Below, piece by piece: positions 44,168 to 52,248 of a stretch of 64,000 nucleotides of DNA. The notes under the pieces were generated by a model. The model did no database searches, was not told the origin of the DNA, and was given only the letters and a program-made list of their open reading frames with translations. Position numbers and translations under genes: made by a program. Source of the DNA: Actinomadura alba (GTDB lineage: Bacteria; Actinomycetota; Actinomycetes; Streptosporangiales; Streptosporangiaceae); NCBI RefSeq assembly GCF_014323705.1, contig NZ_JABVEC010000026.1, forward strand, positions 37,075 through 101,074. Direction: 5' to 3'. Position 1 is the stretch's first letter. Each line of letters opens with the position of its first letter.

Positions 44168-44815
44168 ATGGACGGTGACCAGATGGACATCCTGTGCGGG
44201 CAGAACCTGGGCCATGTCGTGGACGGACGGTGGATCCTGGACGACGTGAGCGTCTCGGTCACGGCCGGCGAACGGGTCGCGCTCATCGGCCCGTCGGGAT
44301 CGGGCAAGTCGACGCTGCTGGGCCTGCTGGCCGGGATCATCCGCCCCACCCAGGGCCGTGTCCTATTCCGCGGCGAACCCGTCGACGGTGACCGACGGCG
44401 ACAGATCGCCTTGATCCTCCAGGGCTACGGCCTGGTCTCGCTGCTGACCGCCGAGGAGAACATCGAGGTCGTCCTGCACGCGACCGGCCACTCGCCCGCC
44501 GAGGCACGCCGTACCGCGGCCGAAGCGCTGGAGACGGTCGGCCTGGGCCCGTTCGCCACCCACCTGACCGACCAGTTGTCGGGCGGACAGCAGCAGCGCA
44601 TGGCGGTCGCACTCGCCCTCGCCAGGCGGCCCGCCGTCATCCTCGCCGACGAGCCCACAGCCGAGCAGGACCCCGTCCACCGCGACCTGGTGCTGGACCG
44701 CCTGCTCGCCCAGGCCGACCGCGGAGCCGCCCTCGTCCTCGCCACCCACGACCCCGAGGTGGCCGACCGCTGCGACCGGATCGTCCGCTTGGACGACGGC
44801 CGCCTCGCCGCCTAA
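44168..44815 (+). CDS. Second ABC transporter ATP-binding protein
   Basis: 215 residues; ATG at 44168, with a second ATG five codons on. Walker A GPSGSGKSTLL (about residue 41), signature LSGGQQQRMAVALAL, Walker B VILADEPTAEQD (Gln where most have Leu), H-loop LATHDPEV. It lies 4 bp after the first ATPase. One long permease with two different ATPases suggests a heterodimeric motor. Confidence 0.92.
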   Translation: MDGDQMDILCGQNLGHVVDGRWILDDVSVSVTAGERVALIGPSGSGKSTLLGLLAGIIRPTQGRVLFRGEPVDGDRRRQIALILQGYGLVSLLTAEENIEVVLHATGHSPAEARRTAAEALETVGLGPFATHLTDQLSGGQQQRMAVALALARRPAVILADEPTAEQDPVHRDLVLDRLLAQADRGAALVLATHDPEVADRCDRIVRLDDGRLAA

Positions 44816-45062
44816 TGGGAGCTACCGGGGAACTCCATGAAGTTCACGAAACCTCGGAGATGGGGTAGGTAATTTCCATAGCAGAACGCCACGGTTCCAC
44901 GCCGCCGGGGACGAAGACCCGATCACCCTGTTCGGCGTCCGGCTGCACGTGCTGCCCGCCGGCGCAGTCCCGCCCGCGCCCGCCGGTAGCCGATGACAGC
45001 GCGGCCCTCCGCGGGAACATTTGTCCAAGACTGATGGTCGGGCGCCCGTGCATGGTCTCTGC

Positions 45063-45872
45063 ATGAGTGAGTACGACGTTGAGCATTCGCATGGGATGCA
45101 CGTGGTCCACGACGGCCCGCGGCAGGCGCCGCCGTTGTTGCTCATCCACGGATCGGGGGCCTCGGGCGCCTCCTGGAGCCCGATGGTCCCGGAACTCGCC
45201 GGCCACCATCACCTCATCCGGCTCGACCTCCCAGGCTGCGGCCAGTCCCCGCCCGCGCCGTCGTACGACGTGCCCGACCAGGCGGGCCGGGTGGCGGCGG
45301 TGCTCGACGACCTCAGCCTTCGTCCCGTCGCCGTGGTCGGGCACTCCAGCGGCGGCTACGTCGCCACCGCGCTGGCCGAACAGCGCCCCGACCTGGTGAA
45401 GTCGCTCGTGCTGATCAGCACCGGCCCGAGTCCCAATGCGCTCCTTCCGCAGCCGTTCATCCTCCGGGTCCTGTTGGGCCCGCCTTTCGGCCCGCTGCTG
45501 TGGTCGAGGCGTTCGGACGCGATGATCCGCAATGGGATCAGCGCGACGGCCGCTCGCCCGGTGAACATCCCGAACGACATGGTCGCCGAACTGCGGGGCA
45601 TCACCTACCGCGCGTTCAGGACGGTGCTGCGCCGGAACGGCGCGTACATCGCCGAGCGGAGCGTGCCCGAGCGTCTGGCCGCCCTCGAGGTCCCGCTACT
45701 GGTGATCTTCGGCGCTGCCGACCCCCGCTGGGAGCCGTCGTCGGCGCACCAGTACGACGCGGTACCGGACGCCCGGGTCGAGCTGCTGCCCGGTGTCGGG
45801 CACCTGCCCATGTTCGAAGAACCCGAGACGACCAGCAAACTGCTGCTGGGCTTCACGGCAACAAGCCGCTGA
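45063..45872 (+). CDS. Alpha/beta hydrolase
   Basis: 269 residues from the ATG at 45063. Oxyanion motif LLIHGSGASGASW, nucleophile elbow VVGHSSGGYVA (Ser), acid AADPRWEP and histidine GVGHLPMFEEPE complete a catalytic triad. Typical single-domain hydrolase with a cap insert near residues 130-190. Substrate cannot be inferred. It is followed 37 bp later by an AraC regulator on the same strand. Confidence 0.92.
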   Translation: MSEYDVEHSHGMHVVHDGPRQAPPLLLIHGSGASGASWSPMVPELAGHHHLIRLDLPGCGQSPPAPSYDVPDQAGRVAAVLDDLSLRPVAVVGHSSGGYVATALAEQRPDLVKSLVLISTGPSPNALLPQPFILRVLLGPPFGPLLWSRRSDAMIRNGISATAARPVNIPNDMVAELRGITYRAFRTVLRRNGAYIAERSVPERLAALEVPLLVIFGAADPRWEPSSAHQYDAVPDARVELLPGVGHLPMFEEPETTSKLLLGFTATSR

Positions 45873-45909
45873 CACCCCCGCCCGCGATCCTGAGGCCTAG
45901 ACTCGTCAC

Positions 45910-46782
45910 GTGCTGGACCCCGACTGGGCGCAGGTGAAGGTCGCTGTCCCGCGCCCGTCCGCTCGGCTGCCGGGGATCAGCATGGCCGGGTTCCGCCATC
46001 GTGCCCCCGCACTCGTCGACATCGCCATGGTCGCGCACCCGTCCGTCACCCTGCTCGTCGACCTGAGCGAGGGAAAAGGCATCGTCTGCGACACCCATGG
46101 CCGGCAAGAGCGCGGCAGTGTCGTCGTCGGGCTCCTCCCCGGCAATCTTCGGGCAACCGGCCGGGGGGTCGGCGAGTGCCTCCAGATCCGGCTGGAGCCG
46201 GTCGCGGCGGCCGCGGCGCTCGGCGCATCGACCGAGCTCAGCGGGACGCTGGTATCCCTGGAGGATGTCTGGGGCCGCGACGCTGGGCAGGCCGAGGACA
46301 GGCTGCGCGCCGCCGCGTCGTGGGACGAACGGTTCACGATCGCGACGGAAATCCTCCGCCGACGGCTGGGCGCCCACCCACCGGTCGATCCGGAGGTCGC
46401 CCACACCTGGCGGCGGACGCTCACCACCCGGGGGCGGGTACGGGTCGACGGCCTGGCCGACGAGGTCGGCTGGAGCCGCAAGCGCCTGTGGTCCCGCTTC
46501 CGGTCCCAGCTCGGCATCACCCCCAAGCGCGCCGCCCGGCTGGTGCGGTTCGACCACGCCGCTCACCTTCTCGCGGCGGGTCACGCCGCCGCCAGCGTTG
46601 CCACCGAGAGCGGCTACGTCGACCAATCCCACCTCCACCGCGAGGTCAAGACGTTCGCCGGGCTCACGCCCACGGCCTTGGCCGCCGCGCCGTGGCTCGC
46701 GATCGACGACGTTGCGTGGCCGGCTTCATCGCCAACCCAGAGCCCTGCGAAGAGTGGCGAACACATCCCCGACCTTCGTTGA
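45910..46782 (+). CDS. AraC family transcriptional regulator
   Basis: 290 residues, GTG start. A variable N-terminal ligand-binding part (about 1-155) is followed by the double helix-turn-helix of AraC/XylS proteins (ADEVGWSRKRLWSRFRSQLG and VATESGYVDQSHLHREVKTF). It may control the alpha/beta hydrolase just upstream, with which it is probably co-transcribed. Confidence 0.92.
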   Translation: MLDPDWAQVKVAVPRPSARLPGISMAGFRHRAPALVDIAMVAHPSVTLLVDLSEGKGIVCDTHGRQERGSVVVGLLPGNLRATGRGVGECLQIRLEPVAAAAALGASTELSGTLVSLEDVWGRDAGQAEDRLRAAASWDERFTIATEILRRRLGAHPPVDPEVAHTWRRTLTTRGRVRVDGLADEVGWSRKRLWSRFRSQLGITPKRAARLVRFDHAAHLLAAGHAAASVATESGYVDQSHLHREVKTFAGLTPTALAAAPWLAIDDVAWPASSPTQSPAKSGEHIPDLR

Positions 46783-46870
46783 ACAGCCTGCCTACGACGA
46801 TGCGGCTTCCACGCGCTGCGCAGATTCGCGTTCTGAGGGAGTAGCGGCACGAGCGTGAGCGCGAACCTTC

Positions 46871-47542
46871 CTACTTATCGTGCTGTCGGCGCACCATCTC
46901 GGTGATCCAGATGGGCGCGAACGGAGACGTGCAGCCCGGGGAGGTCGGGTAGTCCTTGAGCACCTCCAGGCGCTCACCGATGTCGATTGCACGGGCGCGG
47001 TGCTCGGCGTGCTCGATCCCGATCTGAGCCAGGCAGTTGTTCATCGCCCACTGCAGGCGATCCGGGGCGTCTTTCATTTCCGCCTCGATGACGTCGAGCA
47101 GTCCTGCGAGGTCAAGGCCCTCGGGCTTCTTCGTCACGCGTTCGGCGGTCAGCGCCCAGCCGGCACTCGCGACCACTGGATCCGGATCGGCGGACCAGGG
47201 CAGGCGCAGCTCTTCGGAGTGCGGGTTCTTCTTCACCACGTAGTTCACGAGCCAGTCGTGCACCTTGGGTATGCGCGCCTCGCGCAACATGACGTCCAAC
47301 TCGTCACGCTCGAACGCCTTCGGGCGGCAGATCAGGATCGCCAGCAGTCTCGCCGCGGTGTCATCCGTCACCCAGAGCCGGCACGCGAGTTCCTGCTGCG
47401 TCTTCAGCCGCTTCGCGAGTGCGCGCAGCTTGCCGAGGTTCACACCGTGATCGTCACCGTGTTTCTCGTTCACCTCGCGTGCCCTCGGGTCCTCGAGCTC
47501 GGCCAGCTCGGCCATCACCTCGGCCACCGTTGTCTCGGCCAC
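46871..47542 (-). CDS. DNA alkylation repair protein (AlkD-like)
   Basis: 223 residues, all-helical. HEAT-repeat pattern with KLRALAKRLKTQQELACRLW, the WLVNYVVKKNP helix and PDPVVASAGWALT match the AlkD/AlkC DNA glycosylase fold, at normal length. Members remove alkylated bases from DNA. The gene stands alone, converging on the AraC gene. Confidence 0.88.
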   Translation of the reverse strand: MAETTVAEVMAELAELEDPRAREVNEKHGDDHGVNLGKLRALAKRLKTQQELACRLWVTDDTAARLLAILICRPKAFERDELDVMLREARIPKVHDWLVNYVVKKNPHSEELRLPWSADPDPVVASAGWALTAERVTKKPEGLDLAGLLDVIEAEMKDAPDRLQWAMNNCLAQIGIEHAEHRARAIDIGERLEVLKDYPTSPGCTSPFAPIWITEMVRRQHDK

Positions 47543-47698
47543 CTCAGCCTCCTGTCGCGTGCGAGATTCAGCCTACGACGGAGCTCGGCCCCCTGTCGTA
47601 CACGCCCATTCGGCGGCAGCCACCGACACGAAATCCCACGTCTTCACAAATTTGCAGCAGTTCTCGGATGAACGCGGCACGTGCGCCCCCGTGCCCGA

Positions 47699-48319
47699 TC
47701 AGCAGCGTCCGTTGCGTACCTTTGCGGAATCGATCCTCCACCGCCCGTCGTGGAGAGGGCCGGGCTCACGGACCGTCAGACAGACGGGGTACTTGCCCTT
47801 GCGATTGGTCAGCTCGTATTCGGTGTACTCCCAGCCGTCTTTGGTGTACTTGTCCTTCCCCTTGCGCTCCTTGTGGCGAAGATTGTCATCGCTTTCCGTG
47901 GTGATGATGGGGCGCACATTGAATACGAGTTCGCCCACCAGCTTGGCCGCCACGGCCTCGGCCTTCTTGCGCACCTCGGAACGGCTGTAGGTCTTGGCCT
48001 TGTCCGCGTCGGGGGTCGGCGTCGTACTGAGGAACGATGGGAACGAGACCCCCGTCGTCGGACGCCTGTTCTTTTGTTCGTCCATGCTCCGCTGGGCGTC
48101 CATGACCAGCACGGCGGCGATGATACTCATGACCGCCATGGCGAACATGCTGAAGCGGCCGAGGGCCAGCGAGGAGTCCGACGGCTCGTTGGCCTCGGGA
48201 TTGCGGTACTGCCACGCGGTCGTCATCCACCAGAACTTCCGTTGGTCGACGAGCCCGAGCAGGATGAACACCCCTGCGAGGATGAAGAGTAGGACCACCC
48301 AGCCGGTCATGGTCGACAT
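47699..48319 (-). CDS. Membrane-anchored hypothetical protein (DUF6199-like N-terminus)
   Basis: 206 residues. Two membrane spans (about residues 5-22, GWVVLLFILAGVFILLGL, and 53-70, MFAMAVMSIIAAVLVM) separated by KFWWMTTAWQYRNPEANEPS, a segment seen in DUF6199-type proteins. The C-terminal half is extracytoplasmic, polar and Lys-rich, ending in a single Cys. Function unknown. Confidence 0.62.
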   Translation of the reverse strand: MSTMTGWVVLLFILAGVFILLGLVDQRKFWWMTTAWQYRNPEANEPSDSSLALGRFSMFAMAVMSIIAAVLVMDAQRSMDEQKNRRPTTGVSFPSFLSTTPTPDADKAKTYSRSEVRKKAEAVAAKLVGELVFNVRPIITTESDDNLRHKERKGKDKYTKDGWEYTEYELTNRKGKYPVCLTVREPGPLHDGRWRIDSAKVRNGRC

Positions 48320-48491
48320 TCCCTTCGTAAGCGCGGAAAGTCCGTCACTTGATCAGATGCCGCGTCCCGAAGGGCGTTCCCACGCCTCGGAAGCGTGCAA
48401 TACCGACCGTCCGTCTGCCGATGGAGGGCGCAAGAAGGGGTCGTGCGCCTTCGCGAGCGTGTGGCCTGTGGTGGGCTTCCACGACATCGAG

Positions 48492-48644
48492 CGGATACGG
48501 GAATCGATTTCTCACACCAGAGGCGGGCCCGCGCAGCTGAAGTCCTGGAAGATCCTCACGAAACTCCGCTGCCGCCCCTACCGGGCCGGCCACCTGGCCA
48601 AGGCCATCCACGTCCTGCAGAACCACGAGACCACCACGTTGTGA
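48492..48644 (+). pseudogene. IS5-like transposase C-terminal relic
   Basis: About 50 residues ending in QLKSWKILTKLRCRPYRAGH followed by an AKAIHVLQ helix, the usual end of IS5-family (DDE) transposases. The catalytic domain is missing. Upstream, 48320-48491 holds no gene I can support. Confidence 0.6.
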
Positions 48645-48657
48645 AACGCTCAGGATC

Positions 48658-48927
48658 ATGGAGCGTGCGCACCCGTCCGAGGCCTCCATGAACTCGCCGT
48701 GGCCACTCAAGGCATGGCCAGACGTGCCAACGAAATTCGTGCTGTGCGACCAGGATCGCTTCTTCCCGCCCGCCTTCTTTCGCCGGCTGGTACCTGAGCG
48801 TCTCAACATCATCCCCGACGAGATCGCGGCTGGGCACTGCGTCGCGCTCAGCCGCCCGAAGAAACTGGCAGACCTGCTGGCGGGGTACGTGACCAGCCGC
48901 CGGCGTCTATCGCCGGCGCCGGGGTGA
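48658..48927 (+). pseudogene. Alpha/beta hydrolase C-terminal fragment
   Basis: 89 residues with WPDVPTKFVLCDQDRFFPP and DEIAAGHCVALSRPKKLAD, the acid and histidine region of an alpha/beta hydrolase. The nucleophile half is absent. It begins 13 bp after the IS relic, so insertion and deletion probably removed the 5' part. Confidence 0.6.
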
Positions 48928-49081
48928 GGGCGTATCGCGAACCGGCCCCGAGACCTGACGACAACAGAGTGTTCAGCCCAGGATGATCAGGCAGGGCGGT
49001 GGACCGTTGTCAGCGATCGTGGCACGCCAGAAGACCGAGGTGGCGGGCGTGTCGACGGTTTGGGACCGCGTCTGTGCGGCG

Positions 49082-49635
49082 TCAGTGGTTCGGCGTCTCG
49101 TGCCGGTCGATGTGATCGCGGAACCAGTCGAGCGCGAAGCGGTGTGAGGCGATGCCGTAGTCGAGCGTCGCGCGCTGATGGGTGGCGAGGTCGCGGTGCT
49201 CCTCAGGGATGTTCAGGGTATCGAGGTGCTTGTCGAGGGCCGAGAGCCCGGCGAGATCGGTCTCGATGCGCGCCATGATGCGGCGGAGCACCGGTACGCG
49301 TTCGACCGGCTCCAACAGACCGAGAAAGTAGAGCCTGGACAGCGCCGCGGTCTCCAGATCGGGCCCAGCCAACTCACCTGTCATCCACGCGCGGAACTCC
49401 TGACGACCGAGGTCGGTCAGGCGGTACACCTTCCGCCCCGACCTCCGGCTTCGATGCTGGCGACCTCGATGAACCCCCGCGCGAGCAGGGTGTCCAGCGC
49501 CCGTTTGATGCTGCCGGGGCTGGCGCTGTAGAAGAGCGCGACGCCGGCCTCGAATCCTTTGATGAGGTCGTAGAAGGTCTGCGGGGCGATCAGCGCCGCA
49601 TCGTGACATCGCCGCTCGCCACGACCCCTGCTCAT
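49082..49635 (-). pseudogene. PadR family regulator, frameshifted
   Basis: The winged-helix N-terminus (FYDLIKGFEAGVALFYSASP, SIKRALDTLLARGFIEV) is read in one frame, starting at the ATG near 49635. At about 49437 a one-base deletion in a G-rich run moves the rest, KVYRLTDLGRQEFRAWM and the helical dimerisation end, to another frame. In frame the protein stops four residues later. It lies divergent from an ABC-F gene, so it probably was that gene's repressor. Confidence 0.72.
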
Positions 49636-49752
49636 GACAATCACGTTCCCGACGACGTACGTTGCGCCGTTCGGTGAGCAACTCCAGTGAGCGCGGCAGC
49701 GAATTTTCGAGCGGGACAGGATCCATCTGTGGCGAGATAGCGTTGGCGCTCT

Positions 49753-51414
49753 ATGACCGCAACCATTGTCGCGAAGGAACTCGCCGCCGGGCACGGTGAC
49801 CGTGCCTTGTTCTCTGGGCTCGACCTGGTCGTCTCCACTGGAGAAGTCATAGGGCTGGTCGGGGTCAATGGCGCGGGGAAGTCCACCCTGCTGCGGACTC
49901 TCGGGGGCCTGCTCACCCCCGAGGGGGGCTCCGTGACGCTCAGCCCGTCGTCGGCGGCCGTCGGCTACCTGCCACAGGAGCGGGAGCGGCGCGACGGCGA
50001 GACGGTGATCGGCTTCCTCGCCCGGCGTACGGGGGTGGCGCGGGCTCAGCGGGAGCTGGACACCGCGACCGAGGGCCTGGTCGGCGGGCGCGAGGGGGCC
50101 GATGACGAATACTCCTCCGCCCTGGAACGATGGCTGGCCCTGGGCGGCGCCGATCTCGAGGACCGGGCCGGGGAGGTGGCCGCCGAGCTGGGGCTGGCGG
50201 CCGGCCTCGATCAGCAGATGACCTCGTTGTCCGGCGGGCAGGCTGCCCGCGCGGGGATGGCGTCGCTGCTGCTCAGCCGCTATGACATCTTCCTACTCGA
50301 CGAGCCCACCAACGATCTGGACCTCGACGGGCTGGAGCGGCTGGAGCGGTTCGTCATGAGTCTGCGGGCCGGCACGGTGCTGGTCAGCCACGACCGCGAG
50401 TTCCTGGACCGGACGGTCACCCGGGTGGTGGAGCTGGACCTGGCCCAGCAGCAGGTGAACATCTACGGCGGCGGTTACGCCGCGTACCTGGCCGAGCGTG
50501 AGGTCGCCCGCAGGCACGCCCGCGCCGACTACGAGGAGTACGCGGGTAAGGTCGCCACGCTGGAGGAGCGCGGCCGTACACAACGGGACTGGGCGGGCAA
50601 GGGCGTCAGGAACGCCAGGAAGAAGGCCCGGGGCGCCAACGGGGGAGACAACGACAAGGTCGGCCGGAACTTCCGCGCCGACGCGAGCGAGAAGCAGGCC
50701 TCCAAGGTCCGCCAGACCGAGCGCGCGATCGAACGCCTCGACGTGGTCGAGGAGCCCCGCAAGGAGTGGGAACTGCGGATGGAGATCGCCGTCGCGCCAC
50801 GTGCCGGTGCTGTGGTGGCGACCCTGCGCTCCGCGGTGCTACGACTCGGAGACTTCGCTCTGGGCCCCGTCGACCTGCAGATCGGCTGGGCCGAACGGGT
50901 CGCGATCACCGGAGCCAACGGGGCGGGCAAGTCGACACTTCTGTCGGCGCTGCTGGGCCGGGCCGTTCTCACCGAAGGTCACGCCGCGCTCGGTCCGGGC
51001 GTGGTCATCGGCGAGGTCGACCAGGCGCGGGCCCTGTTCCTCGGCGAGGGCGCCCTGCTGGATGCCTTCGGCGCGGAGGTTCCCGAGCTGCCGCCGGCCG
51101 AGATCCGTACCCTGCTGGCGAAGTTCGGCCTACGCGCCGCGCATGTGACCCGCCCTGCGGCGACACTGTCCCCTGGTGAGCGCACCCGGGCGGCCCTCGC
51201 GTTGCTGCAGGCACGGGGCGTGAACCTGCTCGTTCTGGACGAGCCGACCAACCATCTAGACCTGGTGGCGATCGAACAGCTGGAGTCCGCGCTCGACTCC
51301 TATCCCGGCACCCTGCTGCTGGTGACCCACGATCGCCGGATGATCGACGCGGTGCACACCACTCGCCGTCTGCACCTCACAGACGGCCGCGTCACAGAGA
51401 CAGACCCGGGCTGA
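49753..51414 (+). CDS. ABC-F family ATPase (ribosome protection or translation factor type)
   Basis: 553 residues with two ABC domains and no membrane spans. First domain: GVNGAGKST, LSGGQAARAGMASLLL, FLLDEPTNDLDL. Second: GANGAGKST, LSPGERTRAALALL, LVLDEPTNHLDL. The interdomain linker is long, Lys/Arg-rich and helical (about residues 245-345). Such proteins act at the ribosome; some give resistance to ribosome-targeting antibiotics. The broken PadR gene beside it would leave it without local repression. Confidence 0.9.
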   Translation: MTATIVAKELAAGHGDRALFSGLDLVVSTGEVIGLVGVNGAGKSTLLRTLGGLLTPEGGSVTLSPSSAAVGYLPQERERRDGETVIGFLARRTGVARAQRELDTATEGLVGGREGADDEYSSALERWLALGGADLEDRAGEVAAELGLAAGLDQQMTSLSGGQAARAGMASLLLSRYDIFLLDEPTNDLDLDGLERLERFVMSLRAGTVLVSHDREFLDRTVTRVVELDLAQQQVNIYGGGYAAYLAEREVARRHARADYEEYAGKVATLEERGRTQRDWAGKGVRNARKKARGANGGDNDKVGRNFRADASEKQASKVRQTERAIERLDVVEEPRKEWELRMEIAVAPRAGAVVATLRSAVLRLGDFALGPVDLQIGWAERVAITGANGAGKSTLLSALLGRAVLTEGHAALGPGVVIGEVDQARALFLGEGALLDAFGAEVPELPPAEIRTLLAKFGLRAAHVTRPAATLSPGERTRAALALLQARGVNLLVLDEPTNHLDLVAIEQLESALDSYPGTLLLVTHDRRMIDAVHTTRRLHLTDGRVTETDPG

Positions 51415-51508
51415 CGAGGAGAAGAATCGACCCAGATCGTGGCGGGTTCGGCGATCCCGGCGGTTAAGTCCGTCGGCCTCCTCAGTGGATCGAAGACAGC
51501 CGAATCAA

Positions 51509-51937
51509 TCAAGGGAAGAAGGGCGTGAACTTCGCACTCCACAGGTCCTCGCCGAAGGTCACGCCGGTGGTCTTACGGAGGTGCTTCATCGCGCAGGTCT
51601 CGCCGTCTTCGTAGTCGCAAGCCGCGATCTCCAGACATCCGGCGAGACCTCGCGCTTCCACCATCTGCTGGCCGTCGCGGTAATGCAGGATGATCGGTTC
51701 ATCGGAGATCCGAACCAAGTGCAGGTCGGTCGACGCCGACGCTTCAACCAGGTAGTCAGAACTCCCGGACAGCCAACAGTTCACGTCGATGACTATGACC
51801 CAGTCGCCGACCTTGGCGGCGCACAGGCCCGGCCCACGCACCACAGAAGTCGCATCCTCGAAGCCCATCGTGGTGCTTGTGGGGACGAAAACATCCGGTA
51901 CCGCATCATGGAGTTCATCCGCCCGGACAGCAGCCAC
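51509..51937 (-). CDS. Hypothetical protein, DUF6461-like
   Basis: 142 residues. The pattern GDWVIVIDVNCW...IILHYRDGQQMVEAR resembles the core of DUF6461 proteins, but the match is loose. No signal peptide or membrane span. Lower GC than its neighbours. The following gap (51938-52248) holds no gene I can support. Confidence 0.42.
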   Translation of the reverse strand: MAAVRADELHDAVPDVFVPTSTTMGFEDATSVVRGPGLCAAKVGDWVIVIDVNCWLSGSSDYLVEASASTDLHLVRISDEPIILHYRDGQQMVEARGLAGCLEIAACDYEDGETCAMKHLRKTTGVTFGEDLWSAKFTPFFP

Positions 51938-52248
51938 TTCTAGGTTCCAACCCCATCCGGCAAGACTAGATCATTTACGAAGAGCCGGTCAGGCAGTAAC
52001 GAAGACCGACCACCACGGCGAACGACCTTCCGCCGTACTGAGCTGCTGCGATGGCGGACAGCCCGCGGCACGACACGGACCTCCTGAGCAGGGCTCGGCC
52101 ATCTCTGCGAACAGCGCCGTCGCTGCTACGACGCCTGGCGCTGCCGGTCAGGGAAACGAAATCGTGCCATCTAAACACAAAGAGGGTCTTTCCCTCAAAC
52201 ATGCGGTGCACTACGGTCTAGCCGATCTACGAGCCAGGAGTCTGCACA

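Noticed and set aside
44816..45062. Coding-like 3' fragment ending about 44994 (FHAAGDEDPITLFGVRLHVL)
   Set aside because: Too short and without a start or known family; could be a relic, not enough to list as a gene.
47600..47698. Possible transposase-like reading frame before the DUF6199-like gene
   Set aside because: The phrase DTKSHVFTNLQQFSDE looked coding, but no start, length or family supports it.
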